From Candidatus Sumerlaeota bacterium (GTDB lineage Bacteria > Sumerlaeota > Sumerlaeia > SLMS01 > JAHLLQ01): a stretch of DNA of 64,000 nucleotides. Below the pieces are notes generated by a model, which saw only the letters and a list, made by a program, of their open reading frames with translations, had not been told where the DNA came from and made no database searches. The position numbers and the translations under genes were made by a program. Numbering within the stretch: position 1 is the stretch's first letter; every line of letters begins with the position of its first letter. Shown here one piece after another: positions 50,943 through 60,095 of the stretch. The stretch lies in contig JASGMJ010000007.1 of assembly GCA_030156535.1 (NCBI GenBank), positions 62,001 through 126,000 on the forward strand, in the 5' to 3' direction.

Positions 50943-53873
50943 TTATTTCTTCTCGTCGTCGCCGAACATCGCGCGCCCCAGCGCCTCGATGACGTGTACG
51001 GCCTTGCGCCCCGCGAAGTCGTTGACCTGATGGCGGCAACTGAACCCGTTCGCGATGAGCACGGTGTCGGGTCCCTCCTTGCGAATTGCGGGAAGCAACC
51101 GGCTCTCGGCGATCTTCTTTGACAATTCGAAGTGCTCCTGCTCGTAGCCGAACGACCCGGCCATTCCGCAGCAGCCCGAATCGACTTCCGCGACTTCCGG
51201 CGCCTTCCCATTGCCAGCGGCGGCGAGCAGCGTCTTGCCCGATGCCGTTCCGAACAGTGCCTTCTGGTGGCAGTGCCCGTGAACGAGGTAGCGTTTGGCG
51301 GGAGCAGCGAACTCGGGCAGTTCGAAAACGCCTGCGGCGAACTCGGCGGCGAGGAACTCCTCGACGGGACGGGCGACGGCCGCGACGGCGCGCGCCGCTT
51401 CGACGTTCTCGACGAGATCGGGCAGATCGTCCGTCAGGCTGGAGACGCAGCTCGGTTCGATGCCCAGAATCGGCGTGCCCTTCTCCGCATGGGGGCGAAG
51501 GATCTCGATGGTGCGGGCGCCGTCGCGTTTGGCTTCGCCCAGAAAGCCCTTCGAGATGCGCGTGCGTTGGCAGCAGGCGCCGCCGACGAGCGTCACTTTG
51601 TAGCCGAGCTTTTCGAGCAGGCGCACTGCATAGCGCCCCGGCGCGGTTTCGTGATAGTTGGCCCAGCAATCGGCGAAGAGCACGACCTCGCGCCCCTCGG
51701 CGTTCTTTGCGGCGCGCGGCTTGGCGAACCATGCCTCCAGCGTCTCGGTGGCAAAGGCGGGCACGTTGCGATCCTTCGCGATGCCCATGAAGCCGAGGAT
51801 CGTGCGGCGCAGCGGCGTAATGCCCATGACGGCATTGGCAACGGGGGCGAGCATTCCGCTCATGCGACGGCCCGTCACGGGAGCGTCGGCAAAGGAGCGC
51901 TCGCGCATCGTCGTGCCATGCACGTCGTGATAGTGGGCCAGGTGCTCGCTCTTCATGCGGGCCATGTCCACGTTGCTGGGGCATTCACTCTTGCACGCCT
52001 TGCATTCGAGGCAAAGGTCGAGCACCTCGTGGACGCGCTTGTGCGTGATGCCGTCAGCGCCAAAGCGTCCGCTCATCGCGAGGCGCAACGCGTTGGCGCG
52101 GCCGCGCGTCGTGTCTTCCTCGTCGCGCGTGGCCATGTAGGAGGGGCACATCGTGCCGCTCAGCGTCTTGCGGCAGGCCCCGACGCCGTTGCACATTTCG
52201 ACGGCGGGAGCAAAGCCGCCGAAGTCGTTGAAGCGGAAATGCGTTTGCGGGAGCGAGACCTTGTACTTCGTGCCGTAACGCAGGTTCTCGTTCACGGGCG
52301 GCGCATCGACAATGCGGTTGGGATTGAGCAGCGAAGTCGGGTCCCAGGCGCGTTTGACGTCGAGGAAGACCTGGTACATTTCCTCGCCCCAGAACTCGCG
52401 GTTCTGGGCGCCGCGTGCCACGCCGTCGCCGTGCTCGCCGCTCCACGATCCGCCGTAGGATTTGCAGAGCTGCATGGCGCGGCGCGAGATGTCGGCCATC
52501 GCCTGCATGCCCTTTTCGGACTTCAGGTTCAGCGCGGGCTTGATGTGCAGCACGCCGACGCTGGCGTGCCCATAGATCACGGTGTCGAGGCCGTGGGACT
52601 TGGCGACTTCGAGCACCTGGCGCGTGTAGTCGGCAAGATGCTCGACGGGAACGCAGGCGTCCTCGATCCAGGAGACGGGCTTGGTGTCGCCGGGAACGCT
52701 GAGGGAAACGCCGAGCCCCTTGCGGCGGAGTTCGAGCAGTTCGAAGCACTTCTCGTCGGTGTCGAGCATCGCAAAGGCGTAGCCCTGGCCCTTTGCCTGC
52801 ATTTCCGCGCGCACTTTTTCGAGCCGGCGCACGCATTCCTCCGGCGTCTCACCGTCCATTTCGATGGAGAGGATGAGTTCGGGCGTTCCCTCGATGAAGA
52901 AGCAATGTCCTCGGGTTGAGGGATTCTTCTGGGACAGACGGATCATGGCGCCGTCGAGAACCTCGACGGAAAGCGGGTCGTGTTCGAGAATGCTCGGCAC
53001 GGTGCGCAGACCGTCGATCAGGTCAGCGAAATGCACGGCCATCATGCGCACGTGCTTGGGCGCTTCGACGAGGCGGACCTTGGCTTCGAGCAGAATGGCG
53101 AGAGTGCCCTCGCTGCCGCAGAGGAACGTCGCGAGATTCCACGGGCCATCGGGCGGAAAGACGTCGAGCGAGTAGCCTCCGACGCGGCGCAGGACCTTTG
53201 GGAAACGTTCATCGATCAGGGCGCGGTTCTTGTCGATGAGGCCTGCCATCGCGCGCCAGAGTTTGCCTTCCTCGGTGTCGCCCTGCATGAGTTCGTCGAT
53301 TTCGGCGCGGGTGCGGGGCTTGCAGTCGATGATGGCGCCATTGGCCAGCATCGCGCGGCATTCAAGGACGTGTTCGAGCGTGCGGCCATAGCGGATGCTG
53401 CGCATTCCGCTGCTGTTGTTGCCGATCATGCCGCCGACGTTCGCACGGTTGCTCGTGGAGGTTTCGGGGGCGAACTCCACGCCGTGGGGCTTGAGGAAGG
53501 CGTTCAGTTCATCGCGGACGATTCCGGGCTGTACGCGCACCCAGCCTTCCTCCACATTGAGCTCGAGCACCTTGTTGAGATGCTTGGAGACGTCGAGAAT
53601 CACGGCTTCGTTGCACGTCTGGGCGGCGAGACTGGTGCCGCCGCCACGCGGCGTGACAGGCACCTTGTGCTCGCGGGCAAAGCGGAGAACCTCGGCGATG
53701 TCCTCTTCGCTCTCGGGCACGACGATGCCGATTGGCATAAACTCCCAGACACTGGCGTCGCTGGCGTACAGGCCGCGCGAGACCAGATCGGTCATGGCCT
53801 TCTCGCCAAACGTGCGGCGCAACTCCTCGCGCACCCGCTGGTGGCGATCCTGATCCTGTGCTGTGCTCATCAT
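50943..53873 (-). CDS. FAD-linked oxidase fused to Fe-S/CCG domains (D-2-hydroxyacid dehydrogenase type)
   Basis: 976 residues. The N-terminal half is a PCMH-type FAD-binding domain (VTPRGGGTSLAAQTCNEAVILD, ANVGGMIGNNSSGMRSIRYG, CGSEGTLAI) with a D-lactate/glycolate oxidase C-terminal part (YGHASVGVLHIKP, GGSWSGEHGDG). Next is a ferredoxin-like Fe-S segment (CNGVGACRK, CLECKACKSECPSNVD), then two CCG-type cysteine domains (LVGGACCQR, DSGCCGMAGSFG). The architecture matches YdiJ/Dld-II-like enzymes that oxidise D-2-hydroxyglutarate or D-lactate and pass electrons to quinone. The listed 1454-aa ORF is too long: residues before the ATG at 53873 are antisense to ftsB-like and argJ sequences. Confidence 0.92.
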   Translation of the reverse strand: MMSTAQDQDRHQRVREELRRTFGEKAMTDLVSRGLYASDASVWEFMPIGIVVPESEEDIAEVLRFAREHKVPVTPRGGGTSLAAQTCNEAVILDVSKHLNKVLELNVEEGWVRVQPGIVRDELNAFLKPHGVEFAPETSTSNRANVGGMIGNNSSGMRSIRYGRTLEHVLECRAMLANGAIIDCKPRTRAEIDELMQGDTEEGKLWRAMAGLIDKNRALIDERFPKVLRRVGGYSLDVFPPDGPWNLATFLCGSEGTLAILLEAKVRLVEAPKHVRMMAVHFADLIDGLRTVPSILEHDPLSVEVLDGAMIRLSQKNPSTRGHCFFIEGTPELILSIEMDGETPEECVRRLEKVRAEMQAKGQGYAFAMLDTDEKCFELLELRRKGLGVSLSVPGDTKPVSWIEDACVPVEHLADYTRQVLEVAKSHGLDTVIYGHASVGVLHIKPALNLKSEKGMQAMADISRRAMQLCKSYGGSWSGEHGDGVARGAQNREFWGEEMYQVFLDVKRAWDPTSLLNPNRIVDAPPVNENLRYGTKYKVSLPQTHFRFNDFGGFAPAVEMCNGVGACRKTLSGTMCPSYMATRDEEDTTRGRANALRLAMSGRFGADGITHKRVHEVLDLCLECKACKSECPSNVDMARMKSEHLAHYHDVHGTTMRERSFADAPVTGRRMSGMLAPVANAVMGITPLRRTILGFMGIAKDRNVPAFATETLEAWFAKPRAAKNAEGREVVLFADCWANYHETAPGRYAVRLLEKLGYKVTLVGGACCQRTRISKGFLGEAKRDGARTIEILRPHAEKGTPILGIEPSCVSSLTDDLPDLVENVEAARAVAAVARPVEEFLAAEFAAGVFELPEFAAPAKRYLVHGHCHQKALFGTASGKTLLAAAGNGKAPEVAEVDSGCCGMAGSFGYEQEHFELSKKIAESRLLPAIRKEGPDTVLIANGFSCRHQVNDFAGRKAVHVIEALGRAMFGDDEKK

Positions 53874-54128
53874 TCTTCCCCGGCTGGCTGCAACTTCCAC
53901 CCTCTTCCACGAGAGGCGCCGGAAGCTGCCACCCCTGAGGTGCGGGCGGCAACGGAAACGGAACTCTTCCCGGGCCGATTCCTGAGGGTGGGGGGTGAGA
54001 GATCGAATTCCGGGGCGTGCGGCTTCTCTGAGCGTCCCGGGCGGGTCTCCGAGGGCCGCATCTTCTTGACAGTCTTCCCGTTGTGCCTCTTCGCTTCGAG
54101 TAATCTGCGCGCGAGTCGGTCCGAACTC

Positions 54129-54437
54129 ATGAAAAATCTCCGCTTGGTCCTGTGGCTCGGTTTCTTCGTTGCCTGCGCCATCGGTGCTTTTTTCCTGCAT
54201 TTTGTTCCCTCCCGCCAGCGTATCGTGGAGGCGCGGCGCAGTTTTGCCGATGCCCAGAGCGAACTGCAGAAGACGACCGCCGACTTGAAAGAGCTGGAAA
54301 CGCGGTTGTTCAACTTGCAGACGAACGTCGACGCAGTTGAATTGGGGGCGCGGGCGGAATACCGCCTTATCCGGCCAGGCGAACGGCTGGAGCTCATCAC
54401 CTGGCGGGACGCGGACCAAGTTCCTCCCGCCCTTTGA
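54129..54437 (+). CDS. FtsB/DivIC-like septum formation initiator
   Basis: 102 residues, the tail of a much longer ORF whose first 383 residues are antisense to the oxidase. The ATG at 54129 opens with one membrane helix (LVLWLGFFVACAIGAFFLHFV), followed by a coiled coil (SFADAQSELQKTTADLKELETRLFNLQTNV) and a short end ARAEYRLIRPGERLELI, which corresponds to the AREKLGLVRPGE-type signature of FtsB/DivIC. Such proteins bridge FtsL and FtsQ in the divisome. No other division genes are adjacent; argJ starts 17 nt later. Confidence 0.8.
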   Translation: MKNLRLVLWLGFFVACAIGAFFLHFVPSRQRIVEARRSFADAQSELQKTTADLKELETRLFNLQTNVDAVELGARAEYRLIRPGERLELITWRDADQVPPAL

Positions 54438-54453
54438 GGGAATCGCGACGCTC

Positions 54454-55635
54454 ATGAAGTTTCCGAAGGGTTTCCGCGGCGGAGCCGCAGCCGCCGGGCT
54501 GAAGAAGTCTGGCAAGAAGGACATCGGCCTCATTCTTTCCGACGTTCCGTGCGCGGGGGCGGGCGTTTTTACCCGGAACCTGTTTGCCGGAGCGAACATC
54601 GCCGTCTGCCGCCGCCATCTGGCCAAGGGAACGATGCGGGGTATCGTCGTCCATGCGGGGCAGGCGAACGCCTGCACGGGGACGGAGGGCGAGAAGGTGG
54701 CCGAGGCAACGGCGGCGGCGGTGGCGCGGCTGATCGGTGCGGACCCGGCCGAGTTCGTCGTGGGATCGACCGGGGTGATCGGGGTTTTGCCCGATCTCGG
54801 CCGGATCGAAGCCGGCCTGAAGAGCATCGCCGAGGCGGGACTCTCGCCCGAGGGGATCGAGGACGTGGGCCGGGCGATGATGACGACCGATCTGGTGCCG
54901 AAGTCGGCCGAGGGCACATGCCGGATGGGGGGCAAACAGGTCCGCATCCTGGGGCTTGCCAAGGGGAGCGGCATGATCCACCCGAACATGGGGACCATGC
55001 TGGCGTACATTTTGACGGACGCGCGTCTCCCCCGGCCGGAGTTGCGCGCGGCGCTGCGAGCGGCCTCGGATGCGTCGTTCAACTGCATGACGGTGGACGG
55101 CGATACGTCGACGAGCGACATGCTGGTGGCGCTGGCGAACGGCGCGGCGGGGAACGAGTCGATTTCCGCCGAGGAACTCGTCAAGTTTCGCGAGGCCCTG
55201 ACGAAGGTTTGCCAGAGCCTGGCACGGCAGGTGGCCAGCGATGGCGAGGGGGCGACGCGTCTGGTGACCATCCGGGTGGCAAAGGCCAAGTCGGCGGCCG
55301 ATGCCAAGCGGGCGGCAATGGCGGTGGGAACGTCGAGCCTGGTGAAGACAGCGATCTTTGGACGTGATCCGAACTGGGGACGAATCGCCTGCGCGGTGGG
55401 TTATAGCGGGGCATCCTTTGACCCCAAGCGGGTTTCGATCAAGCTGGGCGGCACCCGGATTTTTGCCCAGGGGCGCCCGGTGGCCCAGGATCGCGCAGCT
55501 CTGGCCCAATATTTGAGAGACGAGAAGGAAGTACGCATGGAGATCGAGCTGAACGCCGGCGCGGCGGAGGCGACGGTCTGGACGTGCGACTTCAGTTATG
55601 ACTACGTGAAGATCAACGCCGAGTACACGACGTAG
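54454..55635 (+). CDS. argJ: Bifunctional ornithine acetyltransferase / N-acetylglutamate synthase
   Basis: 393 residues. Recycles the acetyl group in arginine synthesis and belongs to the autoprocessing Ntn family. Motifs: FPKGFRGGAAAAGLKKSGKKDIGLILSD, GVFTRNLFAGANIAVCR, NACTGTEG, GSTGVIG, and the cleavage region KGSGMIHPNMGTMLAYILTDA. Cleavage occurs before the Thr of the usual ATML; here Ala is Gly (GTML), while the nucleophilic Thr is kept. C-terminal FGRDPNWGRI is also present. Starts at the ATG at 54454; the track is 39 residues too long. Confidence 0.94.
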   Translation: MKFPKGFRGGAAAAGLKKSGKKDIGLILSDVPCAGAGVFTRNLFAGANIAVCRRHLAKGTMRGIVVHAGQANACTGTEGEKVAEATAAAVARLIGADPAEFVVGSTGVIGVLPDLGRIEAGLKSIAEAGLSPEGIEDVGRAMMTTDLVPKSAEGTCRMGGKQVRILGLAKGSGMIHPNMGTMLAYILTDARLPRPELRAALRAASDASFNCMTVDGDTSTSDMLVALANGAAGNESISAEELVKFREALTKVCQSLARQVASDGEGATRLVTIRVAKAKSAADAKRAAMAVGTSSLVKTAIFGRDPNWGRIACAVGYSGASFDPKRVSIKLGGTRIFAQGRPVAQDRAALAQYLRDEKEVRMEIELNAGAAEATVWTCDFSYDYVKINAEYTT

Positions 55636-55719
55636 CAGGGCGGCCGCATCGCGGCTTGCCCCGGCGAATGGAGCCCCTGACGGTGGGGCCATTCATGCCC
55701 ATCCGGGAAAGGATACTCT

Positions 55720-56499
55720 ATGGGGCTTCTGGACGGTAAAACGGCCTTGGTGGCCGGAGTCGCAAACAAGGACTCGATTGCCTGGGCGGTGACAATGGCA
55801 CTGGTCCGGGAGGGCGCGCGCGTGGCGCTGACGTATCAGAACGAGCGTCTGGAAGGGCGCGTCCGGAATCTGGCGCAGGAGTGCGATCCTCCGCTGCCCT
55901 GCTTCCAAATGGACGCAACGATCGATGAAGACGTGACGAAGGCTTTCGGGGCCATCGGCCAGGAGTTCGGCGGCAAGCTGGACATGCTGGTGCATTCGAT
56001 CGCGTTTGCGAGGAAGGAAGACTTGGCAGGCGGGATCGTCGAGACGTCGAGCGAGGGCTTCAAGCTGGCGCAGGAAGTGAGCGCGTACACGCTGATCAGC
56101 CTGATGCGCGGGGCGCTTCCCCTGATGAAGGCTGCCGGGGGCGGCTCAGTAGTGACGTTGTCGTATCTGGGCGGCGAGCGCGTCGTTCCCAACTACAACG
56201 TGATGGGAATTTGCAAGGCGGCGCTGGAGAGCGCGGTGCGCTATCTGGCCTGGGACACGGGCAAGCACAACATCCGGGTGAACGCGGTGAGCGCGGGCCC
56301 GATCAAGACTTTGGCGGCCCGGGGGATTTCGGGTTTCACGACTGTGCTGGATCAGGTGGCCGCAAAAGCGCCACTGGGCCGGAATGTCACACAAGAGGAA
56401 GTGGGCAACGCCTGCCTGTTTCTTCTGAGCCCGTGGGCGAGCGGAATCACGGGGGAAGTGTTGTACGTGGACGCTGGCTACAACATCATGGGAATGTAA
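55720..56499 (+). CDS. fabI: Enoyl-[acyl-carrier-protein] reductase [NADH]
   Basis: 259 residues; last step of the fatty acid elongation cycle and the target of triclosan. GVANKDSIAWAVTMAL is the FabI-type cofactor loop, HSIAFA the substrate-side motif, and SYLGGERVVPNYNVMGICKAALE provides the Y-x6-K catalytic pair. DAGYNIMGM is the typical C-terminus. GGGAAAGGA precedes the ATG. Followed after 10 nt by hisA, likely co-transcribed. Confidence 0.97.
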   Translation: MGLLDGKTALVAGVANKDSIAWAVTMALVREGARVALTYQNERLEGRVRNLAQECDPPLPCFQMDATIDEDVTKAFGAIGQEFGGKLDMLVHSIAFARKEDLAGGIVETSSEGFKLAQEVSAYTLISLMRGALPLMKAAGGGSVVTLSYLGGERVVPNYNVMGICKAALESAVRYLAWDTGKHNIRVNAVSAGPIKTLAARGISGFTTVLDQVAAKAPLGRNVTQEEVGNACLFLLSPWASGITGEVLYVDAGYNIMGM

Positions 56500-56509
56500 G
56501 GAGGCCGTC

Positions 56510-57256
56510 ATGGCCGGGTTTGAGGTGATTCCGGCGATCGATCTGCTCGACGGACAAGTGGTGCGTCTGGCGCAGGGGAAGCGCGAGGAGAAGACGGTAT
56601 ACTCGGACGATCCGGTGGCGTTCGCCCGGCAGTTCGAGGAGGCGGGGGCCGGGCGCGTCCACGTGGTGGACCTCAACGGGGCATTCGACGGTGAGTTCGG
56701 GAATCTGGACCTCGTGCGTGCCATCTGCAAGAACACGAAGATGCGGGTGGAACTGGGGGGAGGGATTCGCTCGACAAAGGCGGCGGAACAGGCCTGGGCG
56801 GCCGGCGTGGACGAGGTGATCATTGGCACGCGGGCGGTTGAGGACACAGACTTTGTCTCTCGTTTGTGCAAGCAGCGTCCACGCGCGGTGATCGTGGGAA
56901 TTGATGCACGGGAAGGGTACGTGGCGACGCGCGGCTGGATCCAGAGCAGCAGCGAGGAAGCGGTGGCGTTCGCCCTGAGGATGCAGGACCTGGGATGCCA
57001 CCGGATCATCTATACGGATATCGCGACGGACGGGATGCTGTCGGGGTCGAATCTGGAGGCGCTGAGCAGGATGTGCTCGGCGGTTCCGGATCTGGAAGTG
57101 GTAGCCTCGGGAGGCATTTCGACACTGGAGGACATCGTTGCCGTGCGGGATTTGGGGTTTGCGAATCTGGCGGGAGCGATTTCCGGCAAGGCCGTTTACG
57201 ACGGCAGGATTGACTTGGCATCGGCCCTGCGTATCGCTTCCAAGAACGTGGGTTGA
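56510..57256 (+). CDS. hisA: ProFAR isomerase (HisA)
   Basis: 248-residue TIM barrel for the fourth step of histidine synthesis. Ends of strands carry VIPAIDLLDGQVVRL (catalytic Asp), HVVDLNGAF, RVELGGGIRS, VIIGTRAV, VGIDAREGYVATRGW, IIYTDIATDGML (second catalytic Asp) and VVASGGISTLED. Length is standard. Follows fabI by 10 nt with AAGGAGG before its ATG, and precedes trxA. Confidence 0.96.
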   Translation: MAGFEVIPAIDLLDGQVVRLAQGKREEKTVYSDDPVAFARQFEEAGAGRVHVVDLNGAFDGEFGNLDLVRAICKNTKMRVELGGGIRSTKAAEQAWAAGVDEVIIGTRAVEDTDFVSRLCKQRPRAVIVGIDAREGYVATRGWIQSSSEEAVAFALRMQDLGCHRIIYTDIATDGMLSGSNLEALSRMCSAVPDLEVVASGGISTLEDIVAVRDLGFANLAGAISGKAVYDGRIDLASALRIASKNVG

Positions 57257-57313
57257 TGGATGACAGAAAGTTCCACGAAGGCAGACCCCGATTGCACTGA
57301 AAGGAAAAGGAAA

Positions 57314-57640
57314 ATGGCTGAAGGCGTGATTACTCTGACGGATGCGACGTTCGAGCAGGAAGTTTTGAAGTCGGACGTGCCGGTGCTGGTGGACTTTTGG
57401 GCGCCGTGGTGCGGCCCTTGCCGCCGGGTGGCGCCGATCGTGGAGGAACTTGCGGCGGAAAATGCCGGCAAGATCAAGATTGGCAAGCTGGACGTGGACG
57501 ACAATCCAGGCGTGGCCGGCGATTACGGCGTGATGAGCATCCCGACGTTGATCATCTACAAGAACGGCGAAGAGGCGGAACGCCTTGTCGGCGCGCTGCC
57601 GAAGTCCGAGCTGCAGACGCGCATCAACGCGCACCTGTAG
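57314..57640 (+). CDS. trxA: Thioredoxin
   Basis: 108 residues from the ATG at 57314, which has AAAGGAAAAGG upstream; the track start is 18 residues early. VDFWAPWCGPCRRVAPI carries the WCGPC active site, followed by KIGKLDVDDNPGVAGDYGVMSIPTLIIYKNG with the conserved cis-Pro. A general disulfide reductant, consistent with nrdR and ribonucleotide metabolism next door. A strong terminator follows. Confidence 0.97.
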   Translation: MAEGVITLTDATFEQEVLKSDVPVLVDFWAPWCGPCRRVAPIVEELAAENAGKIKIGKLDVDDNPGVAGDYGVMSIPTLIIYKNGEEAERLVGALPKSELQTRINAHL

Positions 57641-57667
57641 AGTCGTTGTCACAGAAGGTCTCTTGGG

Positions 57668-57703
57668 GCGCCGCCGGGGATTCCCTGCGGCGCTCTTTGT
57701 TTT
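57668..57703 (+). terminator. Rho-independent terminator of trxA
   Basis: GCGCCGC pairs with GCGGCGC, with an inner GGG/CCC extension, and is followed by TCTTTGTTTT. It starts 28 nt after the trxA stop and separates the hisA-trxA set from nrdR. Confidence 0.85.
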
Positions 57704-57780
57704 GAAAGTGCGTCTTCCGATTGCAGCGGGGGCGGGGGGATTCTAGCGTCCGGTCGTGACGTTGGAGGCTTTGCTCTCGT

Positions 57781-58233
57781 ATGAACTGCCCATTTTGCGG
57801 TACCAGCGACACGCGGGTTGTAAACTCGCGTCCTTCGCCCGCCGGCGATTTTGTGCGGCGGCGGCGCGAATGTCAGGCGTGCTCGCGCCGCTTCACGACG
57901 GCCGAGTACGTCGAAAAAGTGGAGATGATGGTGGTCAAGCGCGACGGCATGAGGGAGCCGTTTCAGCTGCAAAAGGTGCGATCGGGGCTGGAAAGGGCGT
58001 GCGAGAAACGCCCGGTCTCGCCGGAACAGATTGACCGGATGACGCGGGAAGTGGAGCGGGAGGTTCTGACCACGGCAGACCGTGAAGTGACAACGGAGCA
58101 CGTGGGCAAGATTATCCTGCGCGAAATCAAGAAAGTTGACCACGTGGCCTACGTGCGATTTGCGTCGGTGTACAAGCAGTTCCACGACTTGCAGGATTTC
58201 AACACAGAGATCCAGTCGCTGCTGAAAGAATGA
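57781..58233 (+). CDS. nrdR: Transcriptional repressor NrdR
   Basis: 150 residues. An N-terminal zinc ribbon CPFCGTSDTRVVNSR ... RRECQACSRRFTT is followed by an ATP-cone domain (VVKRDGMREPFQLQKVRSGLERACEKRPV). It senses ATP/dATP and represses ribonucleotide reductase genes. No nrd gene and no NrdR-box pair is in view, so its targets lie elsewhere. The ORF starts cleanly at the ATG at 57781. Confidence 0.97.
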   Translation: MNCPFCGTSDTRVVNSRPSPAGDFVRRRRECQACSRRFTTAEYVEKVEMMVVKRDGMREPFQLQKVRSGLERACEKRPVSPEQIDRMTREVEREVLTTADREVTTEHVGKIILREIKKVDHVAYVRFASVYKQFHDLQDFNTEIQSLLKE

Positions 58234-58345
58234 CACCAAGCGGGCTGGCCACCGATCCAGAAAACAATGGCCAGCCGTCAATCTTTCGTGCTTCCCTTTT
58301 CCACCTTACGTTCCCGATTCTCAGGCAAAGGCGAGTTGGGCCCTT

Positions 58346-60001
58346 ATGGCGCTGAGTCCTGAAGAAATGTCGAACATGCTGTCGCGGATGATGCCGGAGC
58401 AGCTTCCGGAGGATCCGGAGGAGTCGCTCCGTCCTGCGAAACCGCTGGGGCTGAGCCTGCCTGCGCACCCGGACCAGCGTGTTTCACGAGCTGCCACGAA
58501 ACTGACGGTCTTCAGTGTTGAAAAGGAAAGGGAGCAGGAGAGCCGCAGCACGGATGCGGCGCCGTTGCCCCCCGGTCCTGCGGGCTATGGCCTGTTGACG
58601 CTCGTCGGGGAAGGCGGATTCGGCGAAGTCTGGGAGGCGATCCAGATGTCGCTGGGCCGGATCGTGGCCGTGAAACGCATGAGCGACCGGCTCGTGAAAG
58701 ACATGGAGGACGATCCCGAGGAACTGAAGACTCTGGAGGACGACTTCCAGAGGGAGGCGCTGACGACGGCGCTGCTGGAACATCCGAATATCGTCCCCGT
58801 CCACGACCTTGGTCTCGACGAAGAAGGGCGTCCGCTGCTCGCAATGAAGATGGTGCGTGGCAAGCGCTGGGATGATTTGCTCTACAACGACCTGGTGAAG
58901 CTGACGCCCGACGAGGTGCTCGCCCGCCATCTGCCGATTCTGATCGACGTGGCGCAGGCCGTGGCCTTTGCCCATGCACGCGGCATCGTGCACCGCGACA
59001 TCAAGCCGTCGCAGGTGATGGTCGGGGAATTCGGTGAAACGCTGCTGATGGACTGGGGCATCGCGGTGCTCTACAACCCGGACCTGCTCGACGATGACTG
59101 CAAGCAGCTGGCGGACGAAATCGCTCCGACACCCGCAAAAGCGTTCAACCCCACGGGCACGCCAGCGTACATGGCGCCGGAACAGACGACGAAGACGGCG
59201 CTGCAAATCGGGCCGTGGACGGACATCTATCTGCTCGGGGGGATTCTGTACTATCTGCTGACGGGGCGTTCGCCACACTCGGCCGGCACGTCGGCAGAGT
59301 CGTTCGCCCTCGCCGCCAAGGGCATTGTCCATCCACCCGAGGAAGTGGCGGGCGGGCGCGAGATCCCAAGGGAGTTGGCGGCCATTGCCCTGAAGGCGAT
59401 GGCCAAAAGGCCATCGGACCGCCATGGCACTGTGAAGAGTTTCATCGCGGATCTGGAAAACTACATGACCGGAGCGGGAAACCGGCAGAAGTCAATGAAG
59501 GTGACGCAGGAAGTGGCGGCAAAGGTGGCAAAGGGATTCTCCAGCTACCAGGAGTTGACGGAGAGCCACAACCTGCTGATTCAGGCGGTGAGCCTGTGGC
59601 CGCAGAATCCGATGGCGCCGCCGCTGCAAGTGAAAGTGCGGACGACTTACGCGCAAATGGCCCTGCGCAATGGCGACTTGGTGCTGGCACGCCTGATGGC
59701 CGAGGGAATCGAGGTGCCGGAAGCCAAGGCTCCCCTGATGGGGGAGATCGTCTCGCGCGAACGGCGCAAGAGATGGGCAGCCAAGCAGCGCCGGATTCTC
59801 TATGCCGTGGCGCTGGTGCTCGTAATCTTGATTATGTTCGACGTGATTTTCCTGGTGCTGTGGCAGAAGAGCGAGGGGATGGGGGCGATGAAAACGCGGG
59901 TGCAGATGGCCGAGCAGCGCGCGAAGACACTGGAGATTGAGGTGCGCAAACTGAAGGAAGCACTCAGCGAAACGGCAGCGGAGGATCACGGCGCAAAGTG
60001 A
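58346..60001 (+). CDS. Membrane Ser/Thr protein kinase with HRDxKPxQ and DWG motifs
   Basis: 551 residues. Kinase domain at about 80-380: GEGGFGEVWEA, VAVK (Lys110), HRDIKPSQ (216-223), DWG (236-238), GTPAYMAPEQ. As in the kinase at 6556, the Mg-binding Asn is replaced by Gln (codon CAG) and DFG by DWG; the two proteins align closely, including WDDL and RHLPILIDVAQAVAFAH. The C-terminus differs: a transmembrane helix (LYAVALVLVILIMFDVIFLVLW, about 483-506) followed by a short coiled coil. A 4-nt GTGA overlap leads to the next gene, so it heads an operon. Confidence 0.92.
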   Translation: MALSPEEMSNMLSRMMPEQLPEDPEESLRPAKPLGLSLPAHPDQRVSRAATKLTVFSVEKEREQESRSTDAAPLPPGPAGYGLLTLVGEGGFGEVWEAIQMSLGRIVAVKRMSDRLVKDMEDDPEELKTLEDDFQREALTTALLEHPNIVPVHDLGLDEEGRPLLAMKMVRGKRWDDLLYNDLVKLTPDEVLARHLPILIDVAQAVAFAHARGIVHRDIKPSQVMVGEFGETLLMDWGIAVLYNPDLLDDDCKQLADEIAPTPAKAFNPTGTPAYMAPEQTTKTALQIGPWTDIYLLGGILYYLLTGRSPHSAGTSAESFALAAKGIVHPPEEVAGGREIPRELAAIALKAMAKRPSDRHGTVKSFIADLENYMTGAGNRQKSMKVTQEVAAKVAKGFSSYQELTESHNLLIQAVSLWPQNPMAPPLQVKVRTTYAQMALRNGDLVLARLMAEGIEVPEAKAPLMGEIVSRERRKRWAAKQRRILYAVALVLVILIMFDVIFLVLWQKSEGMGAMKTRVQMAEQRAKTLEIEVRKLKEALSETAAEDHGAK

Positions 60002-60095
60002 CGCCGAACGAGGACCCAACCCCACAAGGCAACGATTCTCCCGAGCCCTCCCTGGTGGAGCGCGCACGCGAGCGATACCAGCACGCCCGCCACGA

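Noticed and set aside
54066-54106. TTGACA with a downstream TAATCT as a promoter for the ftsB-like gene
   Set aside because: The spacer is 29 nt, far from 17; no suitable -10 at the right distance.
52980-54128. First 383 residues of the plus-strand 485-aa ORF
   Set aside because: Antisense shadow of the FAD oxidase; only the last 102 residues (FtsB-like) are real.
53874-55307. N-terminal 478 residues of the 1454-aa minus-strand ORF
   Set aside because: They are antisense to the ftsB-like gene and argJ, have Arg/Pro/Ser-rich composition, and the FAD oxidase has a complete N-terminus starting at 53873.
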